Positions 17,581-27,508 of a stretch of DNA of 64,000 bases are shown here, piece after piece. The notes under the pieces are model-generated. The model was not told the origin of the DNA and made no database searches. It saw nothing but the letters and a program-made list of their open reading frames with translations. Every line of letters begins with the position of its first letter. Position 1 is the first letter of the stretch. This stretch comes from Desulfoferula mesophila (lineage in GTDB: Bacteria > Desulfobacterota > Desulfarculia > Desulfarculales > Desulfarculaceae), in assembly GCF_037076455.1 (NCBI RefSeq), contig NZ_AP028679.1, forward strand, positions 821,501 to 885,500, given 5' to 3'. A program made the translations under genes and the position numbers.

Positions 17581-18377
17581 ACAGTAGAAACTTCAGGTGA
17601 ATTTATAGCGAGGTATTCGGCTGGTGTCAGGTTGCCGAGGGACTCATGAGGGCGTTCCTCGTTGTACTCCTTGAGCCAGCGATCCGTGATTTCCCGCACC
17701 TCGCTTAGACGGGAAAATATGTAAAGGTCCAGCACCTCTTCCCGATAGGTCCGGTTGAAGCGTTCAATGTATGAATTCTGGGTGGGCTTGCCGGGCTGAG
17801 TGAAACCCAAATCGATACTATGCTCCTCGGCCCATTGGGCCATAGCTACACTGACCAGCTCCGGGCCGTTGTCCAGCCTCAGCCTGGACGGGTAGCCCCG
17901 CCAGGCAGCGATACGCTCCAGCACTCGGATTATCCTTTGGGCGGGGAGATTGACGTCCACCTCTATGGCCAGGGCCTCTCGATTGAAATCATCCACCACA
18001 TTAAAGGTCCTGAATCGCTGGCCGCCATACAGGGCATCGCTCATGAAGTCCACCGACCAGCAGATATTGGCCAGATCCGGCACTGCAAGCGGCTGGGGAT
18101 CACGAGTAGGCAGGCGCTTCTTACCCTTCCTGCGAAGGTTTAGCTTCAGGGCGCAGTACACTCGGTACACCCGCTTGTGATTCCAGCCATGTCCATCCCG
18201 CCGAATTACTTGAAACAGTTTGGCAAAGCCGTATCTGGGATATTTGTCTGCCAGCGAAGTCAGCGCCTCGATGATCGGACCATCGTCGCGGGGCTTGGGT
18301 CGGTAGGCATAAACCGACCGGCTCAGCCTCAGGGCGCGGCAGGCCCGGCGAATGCTCAGACCGTGCTCTTTGCACAT
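17568..18377 (-). CDS. IS3-family transposase OrfB (DDE catalytic part)
   Basis: A 269-residue protein with an HTH_21-like N-terminus (SIRRACRALRLSRSVYAYRP) and an rve integrase core. The DDE residues are in WSVDFMSDAL, LRLDNGPELV and QNSYIERFNRTYREEVL. It is more likely made as an OrfAB fusion. From the orfA end, a -1 shift at the A-rich GAAAGAAAAATA (about 18414-18425) leads into an open frame that reads KNIRPAGRRDLAKFM and then joins OrfB without a stop. The fusion would be the active transposase. Confidence 0.92.
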   Translation of the reverse strand: MCKEHGLSIRRACRALRLSRSVYAYRPKPRDDGPIIEALTSLADKYPRYGFAKLFQVIRRDGHGWNHKRVYRVYCALKLNLRRKGKKRLPTRDPQPLAVPDLANICWSVDFMSDALYGGQRFRTFNVVDDFNREALAIEVDVNLPAQRIIRVLERIAAWRGYPSRLRLDNGPELVSVAMAQWAEEHSIDLGFTQPGKPTQNSYIERFNRTYREEVLDLYIFSRLSEVREITDRWLKEYNEERPHESLGNLTPAEYLAINSPEVSTVDWH

Positions 18378-18409
18378 GAACTTAGCCAGATCGCGCCGAC
18401 CCGCTGGCC

Positions 18410-18676
18410 TTATATTTTTCTTTCGATGACGTCCTTCAGAGCCCGATTCTCAAGGCTCAAGTCGGCGTACATCTGCTTTAGACGCCTGTTTTCTTCTTCA
18501 AGCTCCTTGAGCCGGACGATGTCCGAGGCCTCCATGCCCCCGTACTTGGACTTCCATTTGTAGTAGGTGGCGCTGCTGACACCGTATTCCCGGCAGACCT
18601 CCTTGGCGGTCCTGCCCCCTTCCACCTCTTTCAGAATTTTGACGATCTGAGTTTCGCTGAATCTGGTCCTGCGCAT
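18410..18676 (-). CDS. IS3-family OrfA (helix-turn-helix, leucine zipper)
   Basis: An 88-residue protein beginning MRRTRFSETQIVKILKEVEG, then CREYGVSSATYYKWKSKYGG, the HTH_Tnp_1 pattern of IS407-type OrfA. A heptad stretch (about 57-82) forms a predicted leucine zipper. It binds the IS ends and regulates transposition. Its 3' end carries the A-rich slip site for the -1 frameshift into orfB. Confidence 0.92.
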   Translation of the reverse strand: MRRTRFSETQIVKILKEVEGGRTAKEVCREYGVSSATYYKWKSKYGGMEASDIVRLKELEEENRRLKQMYADLSLENRALKDVIERKI

Positions 18677-18726
18677 CGTGAAGAGTCCTCCTTGCAGACC
18701 TCAGTCTGCCAGAAGTCTCTACCTCA

Positions 18727-18755
18727 AACTGGCCCTATTTTAAGGGAGGGTTACA
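18727..18755. repeat. IS3-family terminal inverted repeat, orfA end
   Basis: This is the partner of 17552-17580. It lies about 50 bases upstream of the orfA start and ends in GGTTACA, directly followed by the GGGC target duplication. Confidence 0.85.
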
Positions 18756-19139
18756 GGGCCCATGGGCTGGGGCGGCGAGGGCATATCTTCGTCGGCAAGC
18801 GAAAGTGGTTTGTAGGCCAAAAAAATGGGCAGGCGGCTAACAGGTTTTTGGTTGGGTCCGCTCAACCTAAAACGCCGTTTTCCGCCTGCCGAAATACCTT
18901 GGGACGTTTGCCTCGTACTTCACCTTTATCGTATATACACAAACAGTGCCAACTACCCATCCGCAGATCTCGCAAGGACCCACTTCCCGGCGCGACATGG
19001 TAACTACTTGTAAAGTAAAGCTATTATAAGCTGCGGCGCGCGATGCTGGTTGGTGGCGTGGAGCGGGACCGGCACGAGCCGACCCCTCGAATTTTGCCGA
19101 ATTACGATATCGTAATTACGAAATGGGAATAAGAGGCGT
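18756..19139. other. Intergenic stretch between IS element and regulator cluster
   Basis: No supported gene was found in these 384 bases. They contain a perfect AT-rich palindrome (19100-19117) close to the end of the NtrC-type gene. A small - strand frame that overlaps the NtrC-type gene is not convincing. Confidence 0.5.
19100..19117. repeat. Perfect 18-bp palindrome AATTACGAT/ATCGTAATT
   Basis: Two 9-base arms meet without a loop. An overlapping CGTAATTACG (19111-19120) adds a further half-site, giving two ATTACG copies in direct orientation. It lies 20 bases past the stop of the NtrC-type gene. It is not a good terminator, since there is no loop and no T-run; a protein-binding site is more likely. 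Confidence 0.5.
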
Positions 19140-20523
<1,384 letters not shown>

Positions 20524-20531
<8 letters not shown>

Positions 20532-20901
20532 GGTTTCGGCCTAGATAGCGCCTTAGAAAAGGCAGCACTTCGTCTGTGAACTTAAGGGGCTTTTCGAAGT
20601 ACGGACGTTGCCTGGCCGCCAGCTCCTGCCTGGTTTCGTCTTCCCAGAAAAAGGCGGTGAGAAAAATCGTCTCCTGGAAATCGAAGTCCTCAGCCAGCCA
20701 ATCGGCCAATTCGAACCCGTTGGCGCCGGGCAGCTTGATGTCCAACAACGCGGCGTTCGGCCGGCGGTCGGTCTGGCGAAACCAGGCCATGGCCTCTTCG
20801 GCGCTGCCTGCGGCGGCAACCTCGTACCCGTCCGTCTTCAGCCAGTCGCCGACGATCTGCAAAACACCGGGTTCGTCGTCCACTATCAAGATAAGACTCA
20901 A
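20524..20901 (-). CDS. Single-domain response regulator
   Basis: A 125-residue receiver domain only. The acidic pair is in LILIVDDEPGV, the phospho-Asp in ALLDIKLPGANG (near 54) and the Lys in YFEKPLKF. It has no output domain, so it probably acts as a phosphate carrier or by protein contact. The start is TTG, overlapping the sensor stop as TTGA. Lying between the sensor and the NtrC-type regulator, it may act as an intermediate in a phosphorelay. Confidence 0.9.
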
Positions 20902-22232
20902 GCCTCTTCCCCTCGTTTCTTGACGGGACGCAAGCGATACATGCTCCGGCTGCCCGCCTGGCCATCATATACCAAATCCGCTTTACCCTGGCTAAGCTGT
21001 TCCAATTCCGAGACGGTGGCTTCGATGTCTTCGATGGCTTTGGCCGCATTGTCCAGGTTAGGGGCCAGGGAACCGTCATGTTGGGCCAGCTTGTGCTGGA
21101 GCATCTCGTTTTCCCCCCGTAAGACGCAAAGGCTGTTGCGCACCCGGTGGCTCAGCGTACCCGTGTAGCGTCGCAGAGCCGCCTTTTCCAACATGCGGCT
21201 CTCACGCCCCAGGTAGAGCACGGTGTAGGTAAGTCCGGCCCAGGCCAGACTCAGCAAGCTGATAAGGGCGATGGTTCCAAAGAGCCTCAGGGTGCGTTGC
21301 CCCTGGGCACCCATGGCAACGGTGCTTTCCACCACCGCCACCACGAAGCTGTCCTCAATGGTGCGCCAGTACAACTGGGCCGTGCCTTGATCGAGGGTTT
21401 GCGCCATGCCTCCACTGGCCCCGAATTTGCCGGACTGGACGGCCTTGCGCCCTTGGGCGAGGGCCCGGGGCAGAGTGGCCGAGGCAAGGAAAGCCTTGGC
21501 GCTGGCCTGGGCCAGGGAGTCCGTGGCCACTCCCAGGGTGCCGTTGCTGTCCATGATCCACAGGCTCACCCCCTGGGCGCCCGGCTCGATGATATCGCTG
21601 AAAACCTGCTTGATGGACATCTGCTGGATAACCGCTCCCCGGAGCGCGCCGTCCCGGTCGCGCCAAGGGGCGGCGATGACGAACACCAGTCTGCCCGGAG
21701 CCTGGATCAGCGGGGAGACCAGGCCATCGCGGTGGGGGTCCTCCTCAAAGGCGTGAATCACGAATGCGTAGCTGTCCAGCCAGGGATGCCTCAACCAGGG
21801 TTTGTCTCGTTCCAGACGGGCCAGTTCGGCAGGGGGGAGGGCCTGGCCGGTATCGTCGATCACCGCCACCTGCTTGCCGGGCCGCGGCTTGCCGTCCAGG
21901 CCGATCACCGCTGTGCCTTCGATTATGGAGTGGCCGTCGGGGTATACGTACCACATCAGTGTCTCGGCCATCAGCTTGGCCTCATCGTAGGAGCCCAGGT
22001 GCCGGGCGTCGTCGCCGGTGTCGGCCAGCGAGTCCCACTTGGAGTCGAAGAGCTGCTCCTGCCATAGGTTGAGCTGATTGCTCACCTGGTGCCGATGTTG
22101 GCTCATGGCCTCGGACATGAGCTCCTCGCGCAAAAACAGGTAGCTGCCGGCCAGCACCAGGGCGGCCAGCAGCGTGACCAGCAGGAAAAAGGTCCCGCCG
22201 TACCTGAACGCTCGCCAATTCAAGGTTGGCAA
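20898..22232 (-). CDS. Membrane sensor with phosphoacceptor-like helix but no ATPase domain
   Basis: A 444-residue protein with a membrane helix near residues 13-33, a large periplasmic domain (about 35-315, Cache-like layout, with dVYPDGHSIIEG and LWIMDSNGTLGVA segments) and a second helix at about 328-355. The cytoplasmic tail has a HisKA-like H-box (TLSHRVRNSLCVLRGENE, His362) and coiled coil. It then ends without any N, G1 or G2 box, so it cannot phosphorylate itself. The neighbouring kinase may act on it in trans. The start is TTG, 13 bases inside the upstream gene. The ligand is unknown. Confidence 0.8.
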   Translation of the reverse strand: MPTLNWRAFRYGGTFFLLVTLLAALVLAGSYLFLREELMSEAMSQHRHQVSNQLNLWQEQLFDSKWDSLADTGDDARHLGSYDEAKLMAETLMWYVYPDGHSIIEGTAVIGLDGKPRPGKQVAVIDDTGQALPPAELARLERDKPWLRHPWLDSYAFVIHAFEEDPHRDGLVSPLIQAPGRLVFVIAAPWRDRDGALRGAVIQQMSIKQVFSDIIEPGAQGVSLWIMDSNGTLGVATDSLAQASAKAFLASATLPRALAQGRKAVQSGKFGASGGMAQTLDQGTAQLYWRTIEDSFVVAVVESTVAMGAQGQRTLRLFGTIALISLLSLAWAGLTYTVLYLGRESRMLEKAALRRYTGTLSHRVRNSLCVLRGENEMLQHKLAQHDGSLAPNLDNAAKAIEDIEATVSELEQLSQGKADLVYDGQAGSRSMYRLRPVKKRGEEA

Positions 22233-23266
22233 GGCGCCTGGAAGGGCAATTTGACGGTGAACACGGTTTGGCCCGGGCGGCTATCCAGGTGATAACGGGC
22301 ATCGTAGGGGATCAGGAGCTGGCGTACCGAGTGCAGGCCCAGGCCCAAGGAATTGGTGGCTTGTTTGCCGTGGCTGAAAAAAGGTTCAAAAATGCGGTTG
22401 CGTATGTCCGGCGAGATGCCTACGCCGTTGTCGGAGATGGAAACCGTCAGCCACCCTTGCTCGCAACGGGTGGCCAGCCCCAGCCGGCGTTCCTTTTGCT
22501 CCTGGGTGGCCTCCACCGCGTTGATGAGGATGTTGTGCAGGGCTTGGGAAAAGTCGGAGTAGATGCCATTGAACCTGGGCAGATCGGGGGCGAGATCCCA
22601 AGATACCTCCACGCCGTGTTTGATCTCCAGGTCGTTTTTCAAAAACGCCACCTCCGCCTGCAACAGTTCGTTCAGGTCTAGCGCTTGGCGGTGCTGGCGG
22701 GCGTCGCCTTCTATCTTGGCCATGAGATCGCGGGTGTTGGAGGTGATCTGGTCCACCTGGGCGATGATTCTTTGGCTGCCGCGGTTCAGGGACGAGGCCC
22801 AATTCTCCACGTCTGGAGATAAGTCGTGGGGGCGGCGCAGCACTTCCTCCAATTTATTGGTGGCCATCTCGGCCGAGGAGCGGATGACGCTGAGCGGCCC
22901 GGCCAGGTTGTGCAAAAGCCCCGCGGTCAAAGAGCCCAACTCGGCCAGGGAAAGGTTTTCCCGAAATACCCACATTTGGGTGCCGTCCTCCAGCCCGAAG
23001 GCCAGGCCTTCCACCAGGGGGCCGGGGCCCTTGGCGGTTTTTATCCGGCTTATGAAGGCCCCTTCGCCGCCTTGTTCGATTTTGGGGGGTGGGGGGTCGA
23101 TATATTCCCCGGGGGGCATCTGGCGCAGTTCGCCCAGTTCGCGGGACATAAGGTTCTCGCCGGCTGGGTTGATGTAACTCAGCTTGCCCTCGGTTATGAC
23201 CACCACCGCGTCCCGCCCCACCGAGGTGGCCAGGAGAAAGCGGGTATGATAGTCGGGTAGGCTCAA
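22220..23266 (-). CDS. Cytoplasmic sensor histidine kinase
   Basis: A 348-residue soluble kinase, first gene of the cluster. The TTG start is supported by GAGGAG 7 bases upstream. A PAS-like N-terminus (residues 10-105) precedes the H-box LTAGLLHNLAGPLSVIRSSA (His119). The ATPase domain has an N-box (FSQALHNILINAVEAT), G1 (ISDNGVGI), F-box (FEPFFSHG) and G2 (NSLGLGLHSV). There is no membrane helix, so signal input may come from the membrane sensor encoded next. Confidence 0.9.
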   Translation of the reverse strand: MSLPDYHTRFLLATSVGRDAVVVITEGKLSYINPAGENLMSRELGELRQMPPGEYIDPPPPKIEQGGEGAFISRIKTAKGPGPLVEGLAFGLEDGTQMWVFRENLSLAELGSLTAGLLHNLAGPLSVIRSSAEMATNKLEEVLRRPHDLSPDVENWASSLNRGSQRIIAQVDQITSNTRDLMAKIEGDARQHRQALDLNELLQAEVAFLKNDLEIKHGVEVSWDLAPDLPRFNGIYSDFSQALHNILINAVEATQEQKERRLGLATRCEQGWLTVSISDNGVGISPDIRNRIFEPFFSHGKQATNSLGLGLHSVRQLLIPYDARYHLDSRPGQTVFTVKLPFQAPCQP

Positions 23267-23423
23267 GGCACGTCTCCTCGACTGAATGAGTTACCGGTTT
23301 CACGGCAAGCCGTTTGGGTGGAACCCCCGGGCCCCGGGCGCCCGAGCCCGGAAGCCTGGATCTGCAACAACCGGCATCAACATATACCAAAGCGCTACGG
23401 GCTGGCCAGTGCGCGGCGCGGGC

Positions 23424-24074
23424 TCAGGCCGCGTCCGCCCCTGCCTGGTGGCCCGGAGCGCTTATGGCCCGCCAAACCATTTCAAAAAGCTGGTTGGATT
23501 GGCCCCGCAGACTGTCTTGTTGGCCGCGGTATATCCACATGAAGAAGCTGCGTTGCACCAGCCCGTGCATGAAGTCCAAAAGCACCTGGGGGCGCACCTG
23601 GGAGTTGAGGATGCCATGCTCTTGGCCCTGGCGCAGGGTCTCCAGGTACAAGATGATCATTTTTTTCTGGGCAAAGGTGTGGTCGTTCATCCAGGTGATC
23701 AAAGGCACGGTCATGAAGATGATGCGCCCCAAGCCGGGATTGCGTTCGTAGTAGTCGAGCTGCAGCCAGAAAACCTTGCGCAGCTTTTCCTTGAGATCCT
23801 CGATGCCTTGGAGATGGTCGACGATGCGCTCGGTGAGCCCTTCCATCCATTGGTCCACAAAGGCGAATAAAAGTTCTTCCTTGCTGCGGTAGTGCTTATA
23901 GATTGTGCTGAAGCTGACGCCGGCGGTTTTGGCCAGGGTGCGCACGCTGGCCCGGTGGAAATCGGACTCGGAGAAAACTTCCATCACCGCGGTCTGCAGG
24001 CGATCGTGCAAATTGGGTTCAAATAGATCCTGGGGCCGGCGGTGTCCGGTCCTGACCGCGTATAAGGCTGACAT
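23424..24074 (-). CDS. TetR-family transcriptional regulator
   Basis: A 216-residue protein. The N-terminal HTH (about 28-75) contains FHRASVRTLAKTAGVSFSTI and then YKHYRSKEELLFAFVD, the TetR signature. The C-terminal ligand domain is about 140 residues and is rich in aromatic residues and methionine. GGGAGAGG precedes the ATG. It lies between the two-component cluster and the gad operon, but no operator-like palindrome is seen at its own start. A TetR-style palindrome is present at the gabD promoter (54458-54481), a possible but untested target. Confidence 0.9.
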   Translation of the reverse strand: MSALYAVRTGHRRPQDLFEPNLHDRLQTAVMEVFSESDFHRASVRTLAKTAGVSFSTIYKHYRSKEELLFAFVDQWMEGLTERIVDHLQGIEDLKEKLRKVFWLQLDYYERNPGLGRIIFMTVPLITWMNDHTFAQKKMIILYLETLRQGQEHGILNSQVRPQVLLDFMHGLVQRSFFMWIYRGQQDSLRGQSNQLFEMVWRAISAPGHQAGADAA

Positions 24075-24274
24075 GACCTCTCCCCTGGTTTCGCCTTGAC
24101 ACCGCGTTGGGCCATGCCAAGGCGCGGAACATTATTACGCTTGGCGGATGCCGCAAAAACTTGGCGATTTGGGGGAGCACAGCATAAGTTGTCCAAAATA
24201 TTTCATCGTTGGGCCAGCGACCGAAACATCGTTACTTAAAAATGGCTACCTGTCAAGGCATGGATGAGCGGCCG

Positions 24275-24307
24275 CCGCGTGGCCGGGATCGGTTCCCGGC
24301 CACGCGG
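24275..24307 (-). terminator. Stem-loop after gadB
   Basis: Arms 24275-24288 and 24294-24307 make a perfect 14-bp GC-rich stem with a 5-base loop, 11 bases after the gadB stop. No T-run follows on the - strand, so it may stop transcription weakly or protect the 3' end. Confidence 0.5.
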
Positions 24308-24317
24308 CATGCTGCGG

Positions 24318-25730
24318 TTATTTCTTCACGCTTCTGCCGGTGTGGGAGAAGCTGCCCGCCTCGGACTCGTCCAGGGGCGTACTCACCGGGTGCTTGGCAA
24401 AGTAGTCCAGGGCGCGCTTGATGTCGTCCAACAGCAGATCGGCCAAATCGCGGCTCACCCCGTGGCGGATCAGGGCGCGGCACACCACCATGTCTTCGCG
24501 CTCGGGGGGCATGGAATAGGCCGGCACCTGCCATCCCCGGCTGCGCAGGCGGTCGGAGAGGTCGTAGAGGCTGTAGCCGGGCTCCGCGCCCGCCTTGAAG
24601 GTCCACAAGAGGGCCGGGATGCCGCCCTTGCCGTTGTAGATCACCTCGAAGGGCCCCAGCTTTTCCATCTGTTCGCCCAAATACACCGCGGTTTCGTAGC
24701 AGGCGTCCTGGATTTTCTTGTACCCCTCTCGGCCCAGGCGCAGGAAGTTGTAGTACTGGGCCACGATCTGGCCGCCGGGCCGGGAGAAGTTCAGGGCAAA
24801 GGTGGGCATGTTGCCGCCCAGGTAGTTTACGTTGAAGATCAGCTCCTCGGGCAGCTCCGCCGCGTCGCGCCAGATAACCCAGCCCACACCCAGGGGCGAC
24901 AGGCCGAACTTGTGGCCCGAGGTGTTGATGGACTTCACCCGGGGCAGGCGGAAGTCCCACTCCAGGTCCGGGTCGTGGAAGGGGGCCAAGAAGCCGCCGC
25001 TGGCTCCGTCCACGTGGATGGGGATGTCCCAGCCCTTGTCGGCCTGCAGCTTGTCCAGGGCCTGGCTGATGCCTTTGACGTCCTCGTACTGGCCGGTGTA
25101 GGTGACCCCCAGGGTGGGAACCACCCCGATGGTGTTCTCGTCGCAGTAGTCGGCCACCACCTCCGGGGTCATGATGAGCCGGTCGCCCTGCATGGGGATT
25201 TCGCGGTGCTCCACGTCCCAATAGCGGGTGAACTTGTGCCAGCAGATCTGCACCGGGCCGCACACCATGTTGGGTTTGTCATGGGGCTTGCCCGCCGCCC
25301 GCATCTTCTCGCGCCAGCGCCACTTCATGGCCATGCCCCCCAGCATGGCCGCCTCGGAGGAGCCGGTGGTGGAGCAGCCCATGGTGTTGGCCGCCTCGGG
25401 CGAGTTCCACAAATCGGCCAGCATGTGCACGCAACGCGCCTCCAGCTCGGCGGTCTGGGGATACTCGTCCTTGTCGATCATGTTTTTGTCCAGGCACTCC
25501 TCCATGATCTGGTGGATCTGGGGCTCCAGCCAGGTGGAGCAGAAGGTGGCCAGGTTCATGCGGGCGTTGCCGTCGAGCATCAGCTCGTCATGCACCAGTT
25601 GGTAGGCGTGCTGGCCGGGGGTCTCCACCTTGGGGAAGCGGTATTTGGGAATGCTGGCGCACACGTCCGTGCAGGCGTAGACGTCGTCCATCAACTCGTC
25701 GCGGACGGTTTCCTTCTTGTGCAGAGCCAT
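24318..25730 (-). CDS. gadB: Glutamate decarboxylase
   Basis: This 470-residue PLP enzyme converts glutamate plus a proton to GABA and CO2, consuming cytoplasmic acid. The PLP lysine is Lys274 in [10 protein letters not shown], the cofactor Asp is in HVDGASGGF (Asp241) and [10 protein letters not shown] binds the phosphate. The C-terminus ends [12 protein letters not shown], keeping the His-Thr pair (His463) that in E. coli GadB closes the active site at neutral pH, here with six extra residues. It is the second gene of a gadC-gadB operon, 56 bases after gadC. Length and motifs match the family fully. Confidence 0.95.
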   Translation of the reverse strand: MALHKKETVRDELMDDVYACTDVCASIPKYRFPKVETPGQHAYQLVHDELMLDGNARMNLATFCSTWLEPQIHQIMEECLDKNMIDKDEYPQTAELEARCVHMLADLWNSPEAANTMGCSTTGSSEAAMLGGMAMKWRWREKMRAAGKPHDKPNMVCGPVQICWHKFTRYWDVEHREIPMQGDRLIMTPEVVADYCDENTIGVVPTLGVTYTGQYEDVKGISQALDKLQADKGWDIPIHVDGASGGFLAPFHDPDLEWDFRLPRVKSINTSGHKFGLSPLGVGWVIWRDAAELPEELIFNVNYLGGNMPTFALNFSRPGGQIVAQYYNFLRLGREGYKKIQDACYETAVYLGEQMEKLGPFEVIYNGKGGIPALLWTFKAGAEPGYSLYDLSDRLRSRGWQVPAYSMPPEREDMVVCRALIRHGVSRDLADLLLDDIKRALDYFAKHPVSTPLDESEAGSFSHTGRSVKK

Positions 25731-25786
25731 GGGAAAAATCTCCGTGCAAAAGGTTGGCAGCCCCCAACGGGGCGGTCTTTCTCAAG

Positions 25787-27232
25787 CTATTCGGGATTGG
25801 CCGGGGCCACGTCCCTTTTCCAGTCGGGCTTTTTGATGGCGTTGATCACCAGGGGCAGGCCCACGAACACTACCATGCCCGCCGCCACCAGGCCCACGTA
25901 CAGGGCCGGGTTGCCCACCGGCAGGTTGCTGGGCGGGAAGAAGCCCACCACCAGGGCGAAGCTGACCCCCAGGAGGCCGACCCCGGCCAAGAGGCACATG
26001 CCGAAGGTGCCGCCGGGCACCTTGTAGGAGCGGGGCAGGTGCGGCTGGGTGAAACGCAGGCGGATGGCCGAGGCGTACATGAGGATGTACATCACCAGGT
26101 ACAAGGTGATGGTGATGGCCGAAAGCAGGAAAAAGGCCACGCTGACGTCGCTCATGATGAAATATAGGCAAGCCAGCACGCTGACGATGACCCCCTGAAT
26201 CATCAGAATTGTCACCTGCACGCCCTTGGCGTTCACCTTGGCCATGAAGGGCGGCAGCTCGCCGTTGTTGGCGGTTTCCAAAAGTCCTCGGCTGGGACCG
26301 CCCAGCCAACTCATCACCCCGCCCATGGCCCCGTAGGCCACGAAAAGGCCCACCACCGGGGTGAGCCAGGCGATGTTCCACTTGGTCAGCAGGGAATGGA
26401 AGGCCTGCATGAGCCCGGCGGTGAGGCTTATCTCCTCGGGCTTCAGCACCGCGGCCACGGCCAGGGAGCCCAGGGTGAACAGCAGGAAGATGATCAGGGC
26501 GGCCAGGAACATGCTCAGGGGAAACTGCTTGGCCGGGTCGGCCATCTGGTTGGCGTGCACCGCGTGCACCTCCACCCCGGCGAACAGCAGGATGATGCCC
26601 GCCAAAAAGGCCACGCTGCCCAGTCCGGTGATGTGGGGCATCAGGCGGGCATGGGGATGGCCCGCCACCGCGCCGGCCGTGGAGTGTAGAAACTGCAAGG
26701 GGTTGCCCTGGTCCACCCACAGCAGGCCCAGCACGATGATAAGCAGGCCCGGCAGCACGGTGCCCAACAGGAAGCCGTATTTGGTGATGCGGGCGGCGGT
26801 GGTGGAGCCGGCCAGGGTAAGAAAGGTGGAGAGCCAGTAGACCAGCAGTATCACGCTGCCGGTGAAATAGCCGTTGTCGGCCAAGGTGGGGTCCAAGAAC
26901 AGATAGGCCAGGGCCCCGGCGGCGAAGCCCAGCACCGTGGGGTACCACACCACGTTTTGAATCCACTGCAGCCAGATGGCGGTGAAGCCCCAGCGGGAGC
27001 CGAAGGCCTCCTTCACCCAGGTGTACACCCCGCCGCCCTTGTCGCTGAAGGCGCCGCCCAACTCGGCGGCCACCAGGGAGGCGGGGATGAGGAACAGGAC
27101 CGTGGAGAACAGGATGTAAAAAATCATGGACAGGCCTTCTTTGGCCATCATGGGCAGGCCGCGCAGACTGATGACCGCGGCCGCGGTCATCATGGTGATG
27201 GTGCCCACGGTCATTTTCTTGCTTGCCGCCAT
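25787..27232 (-). CDS. gadC: Glutamate:GABA antiporter (GadC-like, APC superfamily)
   Basis: A 481-residue membrane protein. The start is placed at the ATG preceded by AAAGGAAC (MAASKKMTVGTITMMTAAAV). A longer open frame upstream has no membrane or family character. About 12 hydrophobic helices are visible, and the first contains the APC-type unwound segment (VISLRGLPMMAKEG) seen in GadC. The C-terminus is short compared with E. coli GadC and lacks an evident C-plug. The likely role is exchange of external glutamate for internal GABA in acid resistance. It is cotranscribed with gadB. Confidence 0.88.
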   Translation of the reverse strand: MAASKKMTVGTITMMTAAAVISLRGLPMMAKEGLSMIFYILFSTVLFLIPASLVAAELGGAFSDKGGGVYTWVKEAFGSRWGFTAIWLQWIQNVVWYPTVLGFAAGALAYLFLDPTLADNGYFTGSVILLVYWLSTFLTLAGSTTAARITKYGFLLGTVLPGLLIIVLGLLWVDQGNPLQFLHSTAGAVAGHPHARLMPHITGLGSVAFLAGIILLFAGVEVHAVHANQMADPAKQFPLSMFLAALIIFLLFTLGSLAVAAVLKPEEISLTAGLMQAFHSLLTKWNIAWLTPVVGLFVAYGAMGGVMSWLGGPSRGLLETANNGELPPFMAKVNAKGVQVTILMIQGVIVSVLACLYFIMSDVSVAFFLLSAITITLYLVMYILMYASAIRLRFTQPHLPRSYKVPGGTFGMCLLAGVGLLGVSFALVVGFFPPSNLPVGNPALYVGLVAAGMVVFVGLPLVINAIKKPDWKRDVAPANPE

Positions 27233-27393
27233 GCGATGTTCCTTTCCCGATAATCGTGGCCCGGGGCAGCCAAGGCTGGTGAGGGGGTTAAGCGGATACT
27301 TGGGTAAGGGTGGTTGGGTCGGTGAGGGCAGAGACAGTCTGTCGGAGCCCCGGCAAAACACGGGCACCAAACTCGGGCCCGCGCACAGTACCG

Positions 27394-27423
27394 ATGCTAT
27401 GCCACCAAACAATCATAGGTCAA
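27394..27423 (-). promoter_or_regulatory. Probable promoter of gadC-gadB
   Basis: On the - strand TTGACC (27423-27418) and TAGCAT (27399-27394) are 18 bases apart. The leader before gadC would be about 155 bases, long enough for regulation. The remaining bases between 27233 and 27508 hold no supported gene. Confidence 0.5.
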
Positions 27424-27508
27424 GTGTGGGAGTAAGTTTTGCTGCGGCGGCGCTTGGCGCGGCGGTCTGTCGCGCAGCGCAGGGTATAGGCTGAATGGGG
27501 GCCGGCGA

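Larger units (their letters stand above)
17552..18755 (-). mobile_element. Complete IS3-family insertion sequence (IS407-like)
   Basis: The element is 1204 bp with imperfect terminal inverted repeats beginning TGTAAACCTCCC (left) and TGTAACCCTCCC (right, read inward). Both ends have the TG...CA termini of IS3 elements. The four bases outside each end are GGGC (17548-17551 and 18756-18759), a 4-bp target duplication as expected for the IS407 group. It carries orfA and orfB on the - strand in a -1 relation. Nothing in either frame looks damaged, so insertion may be recent. No gene is obviously interrupted. Confidence 0.92.

Noticed and set aside
17372-17581. A 69-codon - strand frame crossing the IS end
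   Set aside because: It spans the IS border and the target duplication, so it cannot be an ancestral gene.
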